A DNA stretch of 36,604 nucleotides from Candidatus Burarchaeum australiense (GCA_902386535.1 CABMJK010000051.1:1-36604), one strand, 5' to 3'; positions 1 through 6,616 are shown, counted from the stretch's first letter. The notes: generated by a model from the letters alone, not told the origin. Numbers and translations are program-made.

Positions 1-313
1 CGGAATCGATGATGTTCTGGTCATCGCTCTGGCTGCCCACCTGTGGGCCTAACGAGAAAAGATTGGTGGCGTAAAGCTCTGACTTTAACGAGTTCGACAA
101 GGCCGAGTTGTCATACTCGACGATGGCCGAGGGGATGTGCTTTGAAACCGTGCCCGCGGTATAGCCAAATATGACTATCATGAGGAGGGGCAGCAGCATG
201 AGCGGAATCAGCCGGGCCTTGTCCCGCTTCATGACCATCCAGTTCTTCCGGACTATGACGTAGAGCTTCTTCAGGTCCAGCGGCTTCTCGGAATCGCGGT
301 CGTCCATTTTCAT
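1..313 (-). CDS. ABC-2 type transporter permease, N-terminal part (cut by window edge)
   Basis: Too short for the ORF track, but the minus-strand frame is open from an ATG at 313 to the window edge, giving about 104 residues. A charged cytoplasmic N-terminus (MKMDDRDSEK) is followed by a hydrophobic helix (LIPLMLLPLLMIVIFGYTAG) and then an extracytoplasmic stretch containing VEYDNS. This is the usual start of ABC-2 export permeases. Its ATG overlaps the stop codon of the upstream ATPase gene by 4 bp (ATGA), so the two are almost certainly translationally coupled and form one transporter. The substrate cannot be inferred. The rest of the gene lies outside the window. Confidence 0.8.
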   Translation of the reverse strand, partial: MKMDDRDSEKPLDLKKLYVIVRKNWMVMKRDKARLIPLMLLPLLMIVIFGYTAGTVSKHIPSAIVEYDNSALSNSLKSELYATNLFSLGPQVGSQSDDQNIIDS

Positions 314-1266
314 ACGCCCTCTTCAGTTCCCTTGGTGAGATTTATGAACACGTCCTCGAGAGAGGATTCTTTTACGCTCAGCTCCAGCACGCTCGCGCCC
401 TTCTTCGAGAGGAACGCGGATACGCTGTGGAGCATCGCGCCCCCGTTCTTTCCGACGATAAGTTCCACCTTGCCACCCTTGACGTTCATCGCTGATGCGC
501 CCGAGAACTTCTGGAGCGAGGCCAGCAGCGCCTTGTCCGGGTTCTCCAACTCGAGTTCTATGACCGCATTGCCGCCATACTTGTCCTTCAGTTCCTGCGA
601 AGTTCCAATTGCAACCAGCTTGCCGTTATTCATAATACCTATGATGTCGCACAGCTTGTCGGCCTCCTCCATGTCATGGGTGGTGTAGACTATCGTGATG
701 CCGGTTTCGTTGAGCTTTTTTATGAGCGCCCTCAGGGAAATCCTGCTCTGCGGGTCGAGGCCGATGGTGGGTTCGTCCATGAAAAGTATCTCCGGGATGT
801 GCAGCAGGCTGGCAGCTATGGAGAGCCTTTGGCGCATGCCGCCGGAAAATCCCTCCGAAACTACGTCCTTCTTGTCGTAAAGCCCGACCACGCGCAGAAG
901 CTCGTCAGTCCTGCTCCGTATCTTTTCCAAAGACATACAGTAAAGCTCGCCGATGTACCAGAGGTTCTCGACTGGCGTAAGGTCGTCGAAAAGCGCGAAT
1001 TCCTTCGGCACGACGCCGATCCTGCTTCTCACCGAAGCCGCTTCCTTGGTGACGTCGAAGCCAGCGACCTTGCCCCACCCGGCGCTGGGCGAGAGCAGGG
1101 TCGTAAGCATCCTTATGGTGGTCGTCTTCCCGGCGCCGTTCGGGCCGAGGAAGCCGAAGAACTCGCCTTTCCTTATCCTAAGATTCAGCGAGTCCACTGC
1201 GGTGAAGCTGCCGAACTTCCTGGTGAGCCCTTGGCATTCGATTACGTATTCTTCTGCCGCGCTCAT
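310..1266 (-). CDS. ABC transporter ATP-binding protein (ABC-2 exporter type)
   Basis: A 318-residue nucleotide-binding subunit that powers the permease encoded just downstream. Visible motifs are Walker A GPNGAGKTTT (about residue 42), signature SGGMRQRLS, Walker B ILFMDEPTIGLD and the switch histidine in TTHDMEEAD. The C-terminal 100 residues resemble the regulatory extension of CcmA/DrrA-like ATPases. The start at 1266 is preceded by AGGTG at good spacing, 8 bp after the stop of the AbrB-like gene. The order regulator-ATPase-permease suggests a small export operon controlled by the first gene. Drug, lipid or peptide export are all possible. Confidence 0.93.
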   Translation of the reverse strand: MSAAEEYVIECQGLTRKFGSFTAVDSLNLRIRKGEFFGFLGPNGAGKTTTIRMLTTLLSPSAGWGKVAGFDVTKEAASVRSRIGVVPKEFALFDDLTPVENLWYIGELYCMSLEKIRSRTDELLRVVGLYDKKDVVSEGFSGGMRQRLSIAASLLHIPEILFMDEPTIGLDPQSRISLRALIKKLNETGITIVYTTHDMEEADKLCDIIGIMNNGKLVAIGTSQELKDKYGGNAVIELELENPDKALLASLQKFSGASAMNVKGGKVELIVGKNGGAMLHSVSAFLSKKGASVLELSVKESSLEDVFINLTKGTEEGV

Positions 1267-1274
1267 AAAAGCAC

Positions 1275-1511
1275 CTAAGCCTTCTTGGCCTTGGTCATTC
1301 CCGCAACGCGCTTCATCAGCCGCTCGGCAAATTTCCTAAGAACGTCTTCCTTGACAAAGACTATCGCTCCGCCGGGGCCTCCAAAAACTAGCATCCTGTC
1401 GCCGGCCTTTACCCCATGCAGCCTTCTGGCCTCCTCGGGAATCACGGCCTGGCCCTTGCTGCCCACGAGAACGCTGCCGAAAAACCTCTTGCCCCCCAAA
1501 TCCTTTTTCAT
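1275..1511 (-). CDS. AbrB/SpoVT-type DNA-binding protein
   Basis: About 78 residues. The core VGSKGQAVIPEEARRLHGVKAGD is the swapped-hairpin AbrB/MazE/SpoVT DNA-binding fold, followed by a basic C-terminal tail. The ORF track starts at 1538, but a TATA-like TTTTAAAT at 1537-1544 puts the transcription start near 1515, so the ATG at 1511 (MKKDLGG) is the likelier, nearly leaderless start. It is the first gene of the AbrB-ATPase-permease unit and probably regulates it. It could also be the antitoxin type of AbrB, but no toxin gene is adjacent. Confidence 0.8.
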   Translation of the reverse strand: MKKDLGGKRFFGSVLVGSKGQAVIPEEARRLHGVKAGDRMLVFGGPGGAIVFVKEDVLRKFAERLMKRVAGMTKAKKA

Positions 1512-1536
1512 ACAAGTCATACTTTTCATACCAAAC

Positions 1537-1550
1537 ATTTAAAATAGTTA
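1537..1550 (-). promoter_or_regulatory. TATA-like promoter of the AbrB-ABC operon
   Basis: On the minus strand the sequence reads CTATTTTAAATG, centred about 30 nt upstream of the ATG at 1511. This spacing fits an archaeal TATA box and a transcript with almost no leader. Confidence 0.5.
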
Positions 1551-1616
1551 ATGCAGGCGCGACCGGAATGGCGCTCATCCCGCAAGGCCGCATTTTGCAG
1601 TTTTCCGTTAAATAGT

Positions 1617-1647
1617 CTTATAACTTATGCGCTCCGGATATAATACA
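1617..1647 (+). promoter_or_regulatory. TATA-like boxes upstream of the cold-shock gene
   Basis: Two candidates are present: CTTATAAC at 1617-1624, which gives a short leader retaining the GGTGAT ribosome site, and GATATAAT at 1638-1645, which would give a nearly leaderless mRNA. The sequence alone does not decide between them. Confidence 0.45.
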
Positions 1648-1673
1648 GGTAATAAGGCGCAATGGGTGATATA

Positions 1674-1868
1674 ATGAAGGGAAAAGTGAAGATGTTCAAC
1701 GCAGCGCGTGGTTTTGGGTTTATCACGGGCGACGACGGCCAGGACGTGTACGTGCACACCTCGTCGATTGAGGGTGGCGCGGCGCTCGCGGTCGGCGACG
1801 TCGTGGAATACGAGGTTGAGGCAGGCGAACGCGGTCCGCGCGCCAAGGGCGTAAAGAAAGTAGTCTAA
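1674..1868 (+). CDS. Cold-shock domain protein (CspA family)
   Basis: A 64-residue single cold-shock domain. It begins MKGKVKMFNAARGFGFITGD, with RNP1 (RGFGFI) and RNP2-like VYVHTSSI, and ends in a basic tail. Members bind single-stranded RNA or DNA and melt mRNA structure. The track start at 1662 is rejected because GGGTGAT at 1664-1670 is a ribosome site correctly placed for the ATG at 1674. The gene is monocistronic and followed by a run of strong hairpins. CspA-type proteins are patchy in archaea, so transfer from bacteria is possible. Confidence 0.9.
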   Translation: MKGKVKMFNAARGFGFITGDDGQDVYVHTSSIEGGAALAVGDVVEYEVEAGERGPRAKGVKKVV

Positions 1869-1890
1869 TCGCCTTGCGAACCCGCAGATT

Positions 1891-1920
1891 GCAAGTTCTA
1901 GGCTTCAGGCCTAGCCTTGC
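1891..1920. repeat. Stem-loop downstream of the cold-shock gene
   Basis: GCAAG-tt-CTAGGC-ttcag-GCCTAG-c-CTTGC folds into a two-part hairpin 22 nt after the csp stop. It may protect the mRNA 3' end or help termination. No T-run follows, so it is not a typical archaeal terminator. Confidence 0.5.
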
Positions 1921-1953
1921 GCAAAAGACGCTGCGGCCTAAAAAGAAAGATGT

Positions 1954-2011
1954 AGGGGGTAATTGGCCTTGCGGCCAATACCCCGCATTTTCTCCGAAAA
2001 TGCAGGGGGCA
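1954..2011. repeat. Two overlapping, mutually exclusive hairpins
   Basis: The first hairpin pairs GGGGTAATTGGCC with GGCCAATACCCC around a TTGC loop. The second pairs CCCCGCATTTTC with GAAAATGCAGGGG around TCC, with one bulged A. Both use the same CCCC at 1981-1984, so only one can form at a time. The second hairpin runs into repeat copy 1. Confidence 0.55.
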
Positions 2012-2044
2012 CAACTCAAGGATGAAGCTAGGGTCTGTCTGGCT
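1997..2044 (+). repeat. Imperfect direct repeat, copy 1
   Basis: Shares AAAATGCAGGGGGCACAAC exactly with 2900-2918. Similarity continues (cAAGGATGA.GCT.G) for roughly 48 bp. The two copies flank the unknown gene at 2124-2891. The core ATGCAGGGGGCA also occurs at the 3' end of the tRNA-Leu gene (4236-4247). Confidence 0.7.
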
Positions 2045-2086
2045 TCCGCTTAAAGCCAATCGCCGTCGGACGTGGCAGCTTTTATC

Positions 2087-2096
2087 CTTATATATG
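2087..2096 (+). promoter_or_regulatory. TATA box of the gene at 2124
   Basis: CTTATATATG is centred about 33 nt before the GTG at 2124 and supports that start with a very short leader. Confidence 0.5.
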
Positions 2097-2123
2097 TGAA
2101 ATGGCCTAGTTCCATACAGAGAG

Positions 2124-2891
2124 GTGATTGGGCTGGTAGCACCCCAAGAAGTAAGGCAGACGAAGACGGGGGAAACGACCCCCAGTTCCAAACAGCCCAG
2201 AGCCACATTCTTAAGGCGCGGACTTGTAGAAAAAACGATATGGCCGCTGATAACGTTAGTCGCATTGACGGGAGCCGTGGTATGTTCGGTTCCGCGTAGT
2301 ACAACAGTCAAACTTCAACCGGCGAGGGACTATACGGGCAACCTCCAGGCTAACGCTTATACGGTCTCGCTTGCATCGAATTATCTTAAAATTGACGGAA
2401 ACAAGCTGATGGTGTTTGGAATCTTCGACGACCGCCCGGATCGCTATTCAACCATAAATAACCCCATCGGAAATGGCAATGTGGATCCTGATCTTACCAT
2501 TGATTGGTTACGGGAAGCAGTCGGTCTTCCGACAGAAGAACCGAAACTAACCGTGGCATGCCATGCACAGTTCATAAACACTACCGCCAACGATATAACC
2601 ATAAAGGAAATCAGGGCAGGAGCCATAGCATCATACCCTAACGGAGAGAAGCTCACGTATGGCTCTGGTTCAGTTTCGAGTTCCGGTGTATTCATTCAGT
2701 CCGGATCTTCTGCGCAGGTCCTGTTCAATTTGCCTGCAAACGTGCCTTTTACGAGCATCATAAATTTCGTCATGGTTGAGCATGACAAAACGACTGGGGA
2801 AGACATGGAAATCAGGAAGGATGCAAATCTGACTTTTTTAAATGGCGGACGCGGAGTCATTCAAATGCCCATCATTCCTGGCGCGCCCTAG
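2124..2891 (+). CDS. Unknown protein with N-terminal membrane anchor
   Basis: Up to 255 residues, GTG start. I do not recognise a family. A basic N-terminus (FLRRGLVEK) precedes one hydrophobic helix (TIWPLITLVALTGAVVCSV). The remainder looks like an exported beta-rich domain: alternating hydrophobic and polar residues, NTTANDITIKEI, several Gly/Ser-rich loops and few Cys. The anchor plus exported domain suggests a surface-attached protein. Base composition is AT-richer than the flanking genes. The gene lies between two copies of a roughly 48-bp repeat, and its stop codon is 8 bp before copy 2, like a mobile or acquired cassette. No transposase or integrase is seen. The exact start is uncertain because there is no early in-frame ATG. 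Confidence 0.6.
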   Translation: MIGLVAPQEVRQTKTGETTPSSKQPRATFLRRGLVEKTIWPLITLVALTGAVVCSVPRSTTVKLQPARDYTGNLQANAYTVSLASNYLKIDGNKLMVFGIFDDRPDRYSTINNPIGNGNVDPDLTIDWLREAVGLPTEEPKLTVACHAQFINTTANDITIKEIRAGAIASYPNGEKLTYGSGSVSSSGVFIQSGSSAQVLFNLPANVPFTSIINFVMVEHDKTTGEDMEIRKDANLTFLNGGRGVIQMPIIPGAP

Positions 2892-2899
2892 TAAAAAAC

Positions 2900-2947
2900 A
2901 AAATGCAGGGGGCACAACCCAAGGATGATGCTGGAGGCTGACTGCTC
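2900..2947 (+). repeat. Imperfect direct repeat, copy 2
   Basis: Partner of 1997-2044, in the same orientation, with the first 19 bases identical and then scattered mismatches. It sits between the ends of two convergent genes. Confidence 0.7.
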
Positions 2948-2959
2948 CATTCAGCCAGA

Positions 2960-4102
2960 CTATCCTGGTGCCCCAGTCGATTCTCCGGATTTACTTCCAG
3001 CCGTAGTATGAAAAGCGGCCTTGACAATCTTTAGATGTATAGCCAAATCAGCAGCATGCCCGTCCACGAAGCAGAATCCATGCCGTCGACCCAATTTATC
3101 GAATATTTCCATCGCTTTAGCGGTATAAATTCCGTCAGCAGTTGCTGGTTGTGTCCTCAAATAAATTACTTTCCCCGGCGCAGAGATATTGCGGGTAATC
3201 GCATATAAGTTTGCCAAAGAAATCCGCCCCAGCGACCCGCCCAGCGCCATTATTGAAAATTTTTGGCGATCCGATATGACCATTTGTTCTGCCTCCAATC
3301 TCTCCAGAATCAGATTGCTTTTGAATTCCTTTATTTGCAGCTCCGTAGACAATTCTGCAATCCGATAGGCATTACCGCATGGGTCGCTGAGTTTCAACTG
3401 TTCTATTTCTCGAACTATAGTGCCGTCTCGCAGGTGCTGGACGACATGAAGGGGTATTTTGTTGCTCGTTGCGTGTTCTTGCAAGAGCTTCATCTGGACG
3501 GTTTTGGCAGCCGTATCCAGACCTTCGAAAGCTATATAATTATCCCACATGCTAGGCGAAGTATTTAGACCTAAGAACTGGAGAGCCCGTTCTATTCTTC
3601 TTTCAACGCTTCCAAGTAACACGCGAATAGGGAACGCATCCAAAATCTCGTCAAGTATCCTATCAACCTTTTCTCTGAAATCTTGCGAGGTAGGCCGGAA
3701 CCCGTCGTTTTCCAGCCCAATCTCGGATGGAAGATATAGTATGTGCGTGTAGTTATGCGCATTGGACAGGGCCGTTGTTTTGAATGTTTCATAGTCAGGA
3801 AACGTTTTGATAGCATCTCCGCAATATGCCAATGCATAAACCACTGAATTAATTGTGCACCCATCAGCTACAAAATTTGTTTGCGTGGCTTCTGCCCTAA
3901 GGCGATTATCCAGGTTGGCTTTTTCCACTATCCATTTTTCAGGAAGGGTCATGTTCTCCATAAGTTTTCCGGGGAAGCGCTCTCTAACAATGTCTCTCAC
4001 CGTGTCTCCTCTAATAGACGGAATGCCTGTTTTCTCCGCGAGAGCTAATGTTAGAGTAGTTTTCCCAGCAGAATGAGCACCGGTAATTGCTACACGAGGC
4101 AT
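2960..4102 (-). CDS. NadR-like P-loop ATPase fused to a thymidylate-kinase-like domain
   Basis: 380 residues in two P-loop domains. Residues 1-175 begin with ITGAHSAGKTTLTLALAEK, a Walker A as in NadR/AAA_28-type nucleoside or nicotinamide riboside kinases. From about residue 188 the pattern YIAFEGLDTAAKTVQMKLL matches the start of dTMP kinases (usual FEGxDGSGKST), and MVISDRQKFSIMA matches the DR(Y/H) region. The second P-loop has lost its usual Gly-Ser-Gly (TAAKT), so that half may be inactive or use another substrate. A TATA-like TATTTAAAGG at 4126-4135 predicts a leaderless start at 4102. The gene is AT-richer than average and lies next to the tRNA-Leu 3' end, suggesting acquisition. Phosphorylation of a nucleoside or nucleotide is likely; the exact reaction is unknown. 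Confidence 0.75.
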   Translation of the reverse strand: MPRVAITGAHSAGKTTLTLALAEKTGIPSIRGDTVRDIVRERFPGKLMENMTLPEKWIVEKANLDNRLRAEATQTNFVADGCTINSVVYALAYCGDAIKTFPDYETFKTTALSNAHNYTHILYLPSEIGLENDGFRPTSQDFREKVDRILDEILDAFPIRVLLGSVERRIERALQFLGLNTSPSMWDNYIAFEGLDTAAKTVQMKLLQEHATSNKIPLHVVQHLRDGTIVREIEQLKLSDPCGNAYRIAELSTELQIKEFKSNLILERLEAEQMVISDRQKFSIMALGGSLGRISLANLYAITRNISAPGKVIYLRTQPATADGIYTAKAMEIFDKLGRRHGFCFVDGHAADLAIHLKIVKAAFHTTAGSKSGESTGAPG

Positions 4103-4250
4103 GCTTATTTTTTATAACTGCGCCCCTTTAAATACGTTTTTCCGAAGTTTTCGAAAAGATCCGTACGTTTCTAGTTGACATAACTGCAACCTAGGCGATT
4201 GCCTGACCTCCGGTACACCTCTAGTAAGAAGCATGATGCAGGGGGCAGGA

Positions 4251-4358
4251 TTTTCGTACCATTTTCCGCTGGCGCTTCCCGCTTTTTGCCCCAGCAAAAA
4301 GGGGCATCTTTTTCCCGCGGGAAAAAGCTTGTTGCGAGCGCAGCGAGTAAAAGGGCCA
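4251..4358 (-). other. tRNA-Leu intron 2 (108 nt, T-loop position 59/60)
   Basis: The T stem GCAGG/CCTGC is the outer helix. The central helix is TTCG/CGAA with bulges AA^T on both strands; cutting each after its second base restores loop TTCGAAT. The inner helix is weak (G.A mismatch, then GCC/GGT), so this is a relaxed BHB. The body holds a 20-nt perfect palindrome, CTTTTTCCCGCGGGAAAAAG, and a second hairpin CTTTTTGC-TGGG-GCAAAAAG. No ORF of note lies inside. Confidence 0.82.
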
Positions 4359-4389
4359 TTCGAACCTGCGCAGCCCTAAGGCACAGGGT

Positions 4390-4426
4390 ATCTTAAAAGG
4401 GGGTTAGAAGGGGGAAGCCCCCTCTT
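4390..4426 (-). other. tRNA-Leu intron 1 (37 nt, position 37/38)
   Basis: The canonical BHB is complete. The central helix CTTA/TAAG has bulges GG^A and AT^A, and the inner helix AGAGGGGG/CCCCCTTT includes one G-T pair. The intron also contains GGGGG-CTT-CCCCC, an alternative internal hairpin. Confidence 0.9.
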
Positions 4427-4466
4427 CCTAAGCCCTGCGCATTTGACCAGACTCTGCCACCCCTGC

Positions 4467-4489
4467 ATCAGGAACCTACGGTTCCCGAT
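4467..4489 (-). repeat. Hairpin abutting the tRNA-Leu 5' end
   Basis: On the minus strand ATCGGGAACC-GTA-GGTTCCTGAT forms a 10-bp stem (one G-T pair) with a 3-nt loop. Its last base is immediately 5' of tRNA position 1. The string GAACCGTAG recurs about 30 nt further upstream, where GTTCT-caaa-AGAAC forms another short hairpin. Confidence 0.7.
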
Positions 4490-4560
4490 ACCTTCCCTCT
4501 TATCTAGCTACGGTTCTTTTGAGAACTCCCTTCTTCACTCTACCTCCCTTACGCGGTCCG

Positions 4561-4575
4561 ATAAAATATAAATAC
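4561..4575. promoter_or_regulatory. TATA-rich element between tRNA-Leu and the Roadblock gene
   Basis: ATAAAATATAAATA on the plus strand is centred 26 nt before the ATG at 4594, predicting a leaderless mRNA. The same element read on the minus strand (TTTATATTTTAT) could also serve the tRNA, with a leader of about 75 nt; that second role is inference. Confidence 0.6.
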
Positions 4576-4593
4576 CGCACCCGATAATGGGGC

Positions 4594-6564
4594 ATGACGT
4601 CGGTAAGGCTAGTGGCATTGGCGGCCGTCCTGCTGCTCCTCTGCGGCTGCGTGAACGAGTCCAAGTTCTTCCCCGAGAAGGAGAAGATAAGCAGCTACAA
4701 GGAGCTCGACACCGACGCAGACCAGGAAGTGGATGCCTGGTCCTACACCTTCGAGCCCGTGAACGTGGGTTCGAACGTATCCATAGTCCGCTCGCTTCTG
4801 GTGAGGCAGACCGGCGAACTTTACTCGGCGCAGAACTTTTTGCTCATAAACACGTCCGGCATAGGGACCGGGGCTTCGAACATCATCATAGCCGAGCGCA
4901 TACCGGCAGAGCTTACGACTTCGCCCTCGGACATCGCCTTCTCGCCCAACTATACGAGCCAGACGGGCGAAAACCCGCTGGTGTTTGAATGGAAGCTGAC
5001 GGGCGTTGGCGCGCAGGAAAGCGGCGGCATAACTTACACGCTCACGACCGCGACGAAGATGGACCGGGCCTGGGTTGAGGCCAACATGCTTACGCCGAGC
5101 GTGACGGTTTCGGTGAGCAACGTGCAGTCCTACCCGGTCGTGGCACCCATACTGGGCATCCTGCAAAACGCCCTCTCGCTTTTCATGCCAAAGCTCGGCC
5201 TCTACCCGTCAGTCGGGGTTGTCCTGGCCCTGGGCTTCATCATTCTATTGGTCCTGTGGACGCTGGTGCGGCTCGTCTACCGCACAATACTTGCAATCCG
5301 GCAGAGGCAGGCGTTCAAGGACATGATTTACGCCTTTGCCGGCGCGGGGCAGAAGAATAACTTGCAGTATCTGGGAGTCGGCGCAGTGCTGGTTGCGCTC
5401 GGGCTCGCATCAGCCTACCTTTTGCAGTCGTCGGCAGCTGCCCAGGCCGCGGTGCAGGCGCTCAAGCCCGGTGATTTCGGGGCGCTGGTGCAGGCCTATG
5501 CCTCGAGCCCCCTGAAGGCCTTTGGCTCGCTCCTGCTGCTGCTCGGCCTCCTCGCTTTCTTTTTCGTGGCCGTGGACTTCGCCAAGGGCCTCGTGCTCGG
5601 CAAACGCTACTATGAGGCGGTGAAGAAGCCCGAGGAACTCGAGGCCGCCATAAGGGAGAGCGACATGCTCGAGCACATAGAGCACACGCGCGACGAGGTC
5701 GGGCAGGTCATGCAGAAGATTGGCACGCTGGCGGCGGCCGGCTTCAATTTCGAGGACGAGACCTCGCTGCTCGAGACCGTGGTGGCGGGCCTGGACAAGG
5801 CAGAGGAAGGCGTGATGAAGCACAATTACGATGATGCGCGGGGCCTGATGGTGGACGCGCGAAGGAAGTATGATGCGGCGCATGCGGCCATGCTCAAGAA
5901 GGCCGAGGCCGCGACAAAGGTGAGCGCCGAGCTCTCCGCGCTTTACACGGTGAAGAGCGACATCGAGGCAATGCTCATAGAGGCCCGGCGCCTGGGCGCT
6001 GACGTGAGCGAGGAGAAGCGCAAGTACGGCGAGATAGGGCTTGACGAGGCGATTGAGGAGGCGAAGAAGCAGGCGAGCGAGGGCAAGTTTTCCGAGGCCA
6101 TGGCAGACCTGACCAAGGTGAAGGATGCGCTCAAGCTCGCGGCGGCCTCCATGGCGCAGAGCACGAGCAAGAAGAAGCGCATAAAGACCGCGCCCGTGAG
6201 CGAGGAGAAGCTCGATGCAGTGCTCAAGACGCTTACATCTGGCGGCAAGATCGACGCGGCTGCGGTCGTGAGGCGCGACGGGCTGATGATAAGCGCGCGC
6301 CTGCCGGCAGAAGTGGACAAGAAGGTCATTGCCGCCATGAGCGCGCGCATGATGGACCGCGCCGAGATGGTGTCGAGCGAGCTCAAGAAGGGCGAGGTCA
6401 AGTACGTGGTTGCGGACAACACGCAGGGCAAGATAATTGCGATGAAAGTGGGAGAGATGGCAGTGCTCATTTGCCTCATAAAGCCGAAGGGCGACCTGGG
6501 CTATGCCATACTCGCGATGGAGACCGCGGCCCGCAACCTGGGCGCGCTTTTCGAAGGCGATTAG
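4594..6564 (+). CDS. Membrane lipoprotein-like protein with C-terminal Roadblock/LC7 domain
   Basis: 656 residues. A signal sequence ends in a lipobox-like LLLLCGC. An outside domain of about 165 residues follows, with NxS/T sites. Three membrane helices are near residues 205-230, 257-280 and 309-335. An Ala/Glu/Lys-rich coiled coil covers about 340-520. The last 120 residues (KLDAVLKTLTSGGKIDAAAV, RRDGLMISARLP, KVGEMAVLICLIKP) have the Roadblock/LC7 pattern, a dimerising scaffold for small GTPases. Topology would place the Roadblock domain in the cytoplasm and the N-terminal domain outside. Function is unknown; a surface-to-cytoplasm signalling or scaffold role is inference. No GTPase gene is adjacent. 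Confidence 0.85.
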   Translation: MTSVRLVALAAVLLLLCGCVNESKFFPEKEKISSYKELDTDADQEVDAWSYTFEPVNVGSNVSIVRSLLVRQTGELYSAQNFLLINTSGIGTGASNIIIAERIPAELTTSPSDIAFSPNYTSQTGENPLVFEWKLTGVGAQESGGITYTLTTATKMDRAWVEANMLTPSVTVSVSNVQSYPVVAPILGILQNALSLFMPKLGLYPSVGVVLALGFIILLVLWTLVRLVYRTILAIRQRQAFKDMIYAFAGAGQKNNLQYLGVGAVLVALGLASAYLLQSSAAAQAAVQALKPGDFGALVQAYASSPLKAFGSLLLLLGLLAFFFVAVDFAKGLVLGKRYYEAVKKPEELEAAIRESDMLEHIEHTRDEVGQVMQKIGTLAAAGFNFEDETSLLETVVAGLDKAEEGVMKHNYDDARGLMVDARRKYDAAHAAMLKKAEAATKVSAELSALYTVKSDIEAMLIEARRLGADVSEEKRKYGEIGLDEAIEEAKKQASEGKFSEAMADLTKVKDALKLAAASMAQSTSKKKRIKTAPVSEEKLDAVLKTLTSGGKIDAAAVVRRDGLMISARLPAEVDKKVIAAMSARMMDRAEMVSSELKKGEVKYVVADNTQGKIIAMKVGEMAVLICLIKPKGDLGYAILAMETAARNLGALFEGD

Positions 6565-6616
6565 GCAGTTGCGGTTGGGTGGCGCGGCGGGCCTGCAAAC
6601 GGACAGGGGAGATTCG

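Larger units (their letters stand above)
4237..4466 (-). tRNA. tRNA-Leu(UAG) with two introns
   Basis: Read on the minus strand. The acceptor GCAGGGG (4466-4460) pairs perfectly with CCCCTGC (4244-4238), followed by discriminator A at 4237; CCA is not encoded. The D arm is GCA/TGC with loop GAGTCTGGTCAAA-like sequence. Anticodon stem CAGGG/CCCTG encloses loop CTTAGG^A, anticodon TAG. The 14-nt variable arm TGCCTTAGGGCTGC is the long Leu type. T stem GCAGG/CCTGC encloses loop TTCGAA^T. Exons are 4466-4427, 4389-4359 and 4250-4237, giving an 85-nt mature tRNA. Intron 1 is at 37/38 and intron 2 at 59/60; both have four-pair central helices and 3-nt bulges. Absent from the ORF track because it is an RNA. 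Decodes CUN leucine codons. Confidence 0.92.

Noticed and set aside
676-1278. Long plus-strand ORF opposite the ABC ATPase
   Set aside because: It is the antisense shadow of a gene with clear Walker motifs and shows no domain of its own.
1898-2311. Minus-strand ORFs of 84-137 residues across the repeat region
   Set aside because: They run through hairpins and repeat copy 1 and show no protein-like pattern or ribosome site.
1997-2947. CRISPR or insertion sequence as explanation of the direct repeats
   Set aside because: Only two imperfect copies about 900 bp apart, no regular spacers, no terminal inverted repeats and no transposase.
4201-4560. RNase P RNA or SRP RNA as explanation of the structured region
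   Set aside because: No conserved core motifs of either RNA are seen; the tRNA-Leu with two introns explains the pairing much better.
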